Of a stretch of DNA of 7,621 nucleotides, positions 7,401-7,621 are shown piece by piece (position 1 is the first letter of the stretch; every line of letters starts with the position of its first letter). Both the position numbers and the translations under genes were made by a program. The notes under the pieces are model-generated. The model made no database searches. It saw only the letters and a program-made list of their open reading frames with translations, and was not told where the DNA came from. This stretch comes from Flavobacteriales bacterium (GTDB lineage Bacteria > Bacteroidota > Bacteroidia > Flavobacteriales_E > Vicingaceae): assembly GCA_003487525.1 (NCBI GenBank), contig DNDT01000287.1, positions 8,601 through 16,221 on the forward strand. Reading direction: 5' to 3'.

Positions 7401-7621
7401 AAATAACTCTGCATACCTGGTGCGTAAAAATGTTGTCAACGCAGACCTCAGTTTAAACGGCCACGGAAGATTCTTTAAAAACGATTTGCTTGAGATAAAA
7501 GCCAACAAACAACCCGTTGGATATTATGAATTCAGGGAAGCATTTGTCAATCATAAAATAAAGCTGGAAAAAGGGGATATGATCTATCTGTTCTCCGATG
7601 GTTTCCCCGACCAGTTTGGAG
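4453..7621 (+). CDS. Transmembrane receptor phosphatase: propeller, Y_Y_Y, TM, SpoIIE/PP2C (3' end cut)
   Basis: 1056 complete codons, open at the right edge. The ATG at 4453 is the first start after an in-frame TGA at 4447. Residues 1-34 are a signal peptide (hydrophobic core 15-33, VFG before Q35). Residues ~40-690 are beta-propeller with two-component-regulator blades, clearest at ~320-336 (FLDKEGNLWLATSNGI) and 522-526 (NDGLP). Residues ~710-772 are a Y_Y_Y domain (LEGFDKQWSEWS, EGEYTFLVKSRNAYG). Residues 780-801 are the transmembrane helix and ~803-857 a charged coiled coil ending in SINYAKRLQHAILP. From ~872 comes the SpoIIE/PP2C serine/threonine phosphatase with the acidic motifs VSGDFYW (D885), DCTGHGVPGAF (D907), DGMDISL (D965) and FSDGFPDQF (D1049, D1053), which would bind the two metal ions. 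Probably about 60-80 residues are missing. Likely role: sensing outside the cytoplasm and dephosphorylating an anti-sigma antagonist-type partner (inference). No sensor kinase or DNA-binding part is visible. Confidence 0.92.
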   Translation, partial: MHRLPTHTLLQIKSGIISILVSGTLFLNVFPVFGQISLDIGQLPVRNYTSKNYKASPQNWDISQDKKGLMYFANAEKVLIYDGLTWNMVQSSNESGIRSLDVSPSGMVYVGAVGDFGYLSVDDFGKQVFVSLRRLYNLDPQEIQDVYSVNAFEDGVYFMTKKNVFFYDGKSLKIWESETEFQSAYNLNGQYIVNQMSTGLCRLIKDSIVPLSQVTDFKNIKIVDIVSYSENDHFVFTENNGIKLLYRKSENKKGFTEYTERIDRELSEYQLTNGLLVNDEILSIGTWGYGLLLVDREGRIVQRVNSDYDLNDDVINDQFLDKEGNLWLATSNGISVVSFNSRISKYGGKANINETVEDITVFDNKVFTATHTGLFYWDKGIKSGEFKKVQGFDRECWGLLPFKFGKSELLLVAENNALYQVDKELSVQRITDCYPWTIHQYSKDSSIVFVGLDDGLLCLSYIEGSWEVKEKIPGIDYAVNSIVEAEENILWLGSPGKATKLTLEWIRSIGTYRFKIKSFNQNDGLPTGDVCVEMMGDQLMFGTSEGIYSFSEDNRKFNKEKDFDLAFQNRPFQVHRLAYQYPGKLWMSAYFDDKFYLGYFRDDRTGLSWVDNDFLPFSSEVYHSIFHDDDEISWLGGPEGLLKFQGTKKSNEELQTFEVLIRSVVLNNDSVYFHGNEAGLNYGDSVLKAGKAIKLSYDYNSIRFNFSSTYYKYPLYNQYSVKLEGFDKQWSEWSNESKAVFTNLYEGEYTFLVKSRNAYGQESGISEYVFDIDPPWFRSWWAYLIYIVSTVLLVFGIVSMYTQNLKEIIREKTREVVFQKDEIERQKNAVEFQRQELELKNADITSSINYAKRLQHAILPESSVIKQHLPNNFILYKPKDIVSGDFYWMDHVNGATGHDLTLFATVDCTGHGVPGAFVSIVGNGGLHRAVKEFGLVEPAQILEKLNEIVIETLSKGENDIRDGMDISLCSFDFGKMEMQFAGANNSAYLVRKNVVNADLSLNGHGRFFKNDLLEIKANKQPVGYYEFREAFVNHKIKLEKGDMIYLFSDGFPDQFG

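Overview
The window comes from a member of the Bacteroidota, probably of the Flavobacteriales or a related order. Four signs agree: a predicted type IX secretion system (T9SS) C-terminal sorting domain, SprB-type repeats, a receptor built from a propeller, a Y_Y_Y domain and a SpoIIE-type phosphatase, and a promoter upstream of rplU that fits the Bacteroidota pattern (TTTG / TAnnTTTG) rather than the sigma-70 pattern. The species cannot be named from the sequence.

Left part, minus strand (1-1034): a housekeeping ribosomal block read leftwards. rplU (L21) is followed after 12 bp by rpmA (L27). A strong intrinsic terminator hairpin comes next, then what looks like the first 16 codons of serS (seryl-tRNA synthetase) running off the left edge. 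The order rplU-rpmA-serS is known in Bacteroidota. The unusual item is L21: the normal ~105-residue core carries a ~103-residue Lys/Ala/Pro tail resembling histone H1 tails, partly built from a 15-bp tandem repeat.

Middle (1035-1221): a 187-bp divergent intergenic region. It holds a good rplU promoter on the minus strand. On the plus strand there is a 9-bp direct repeat just before the next start codon and no convincing promoter.

Right part, plus strand (1222-7621): two large genes 9 bp apart, probably co-transcribed. The first encodes a 1073-residue secreted protein: signal peptide, seven ~65-residue repeats with a DFDPG motif (a probable seven-bladed beta-propeller), four ~75-residue SprB-like repeats each with a spaced Cys pair, two fibronectin-III-like domains and a T9SS sorting domain. 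The second runs off the right edge after 1056 codons. It encodes a membrane receptor with a signal peptide, a periplasmic propeller of the two-component-regulator type, a Y_Y_Y domain, one transmembrane helix, a coiled coil and a cytoplasmic PP2C/SpoIIE serine phosphatase domain cut just after the SDG motif.

The two genes together suggest a surface or extracellular protein made alongside a receptor that carries an outside signal to a phosphatase-controlled partner-switching circuit. The domains are visible in the sequence; a functional link between the two proteins is inferred only from their adjacency. No mobile element, CRISPR array, tRNA or rRNA was seen.
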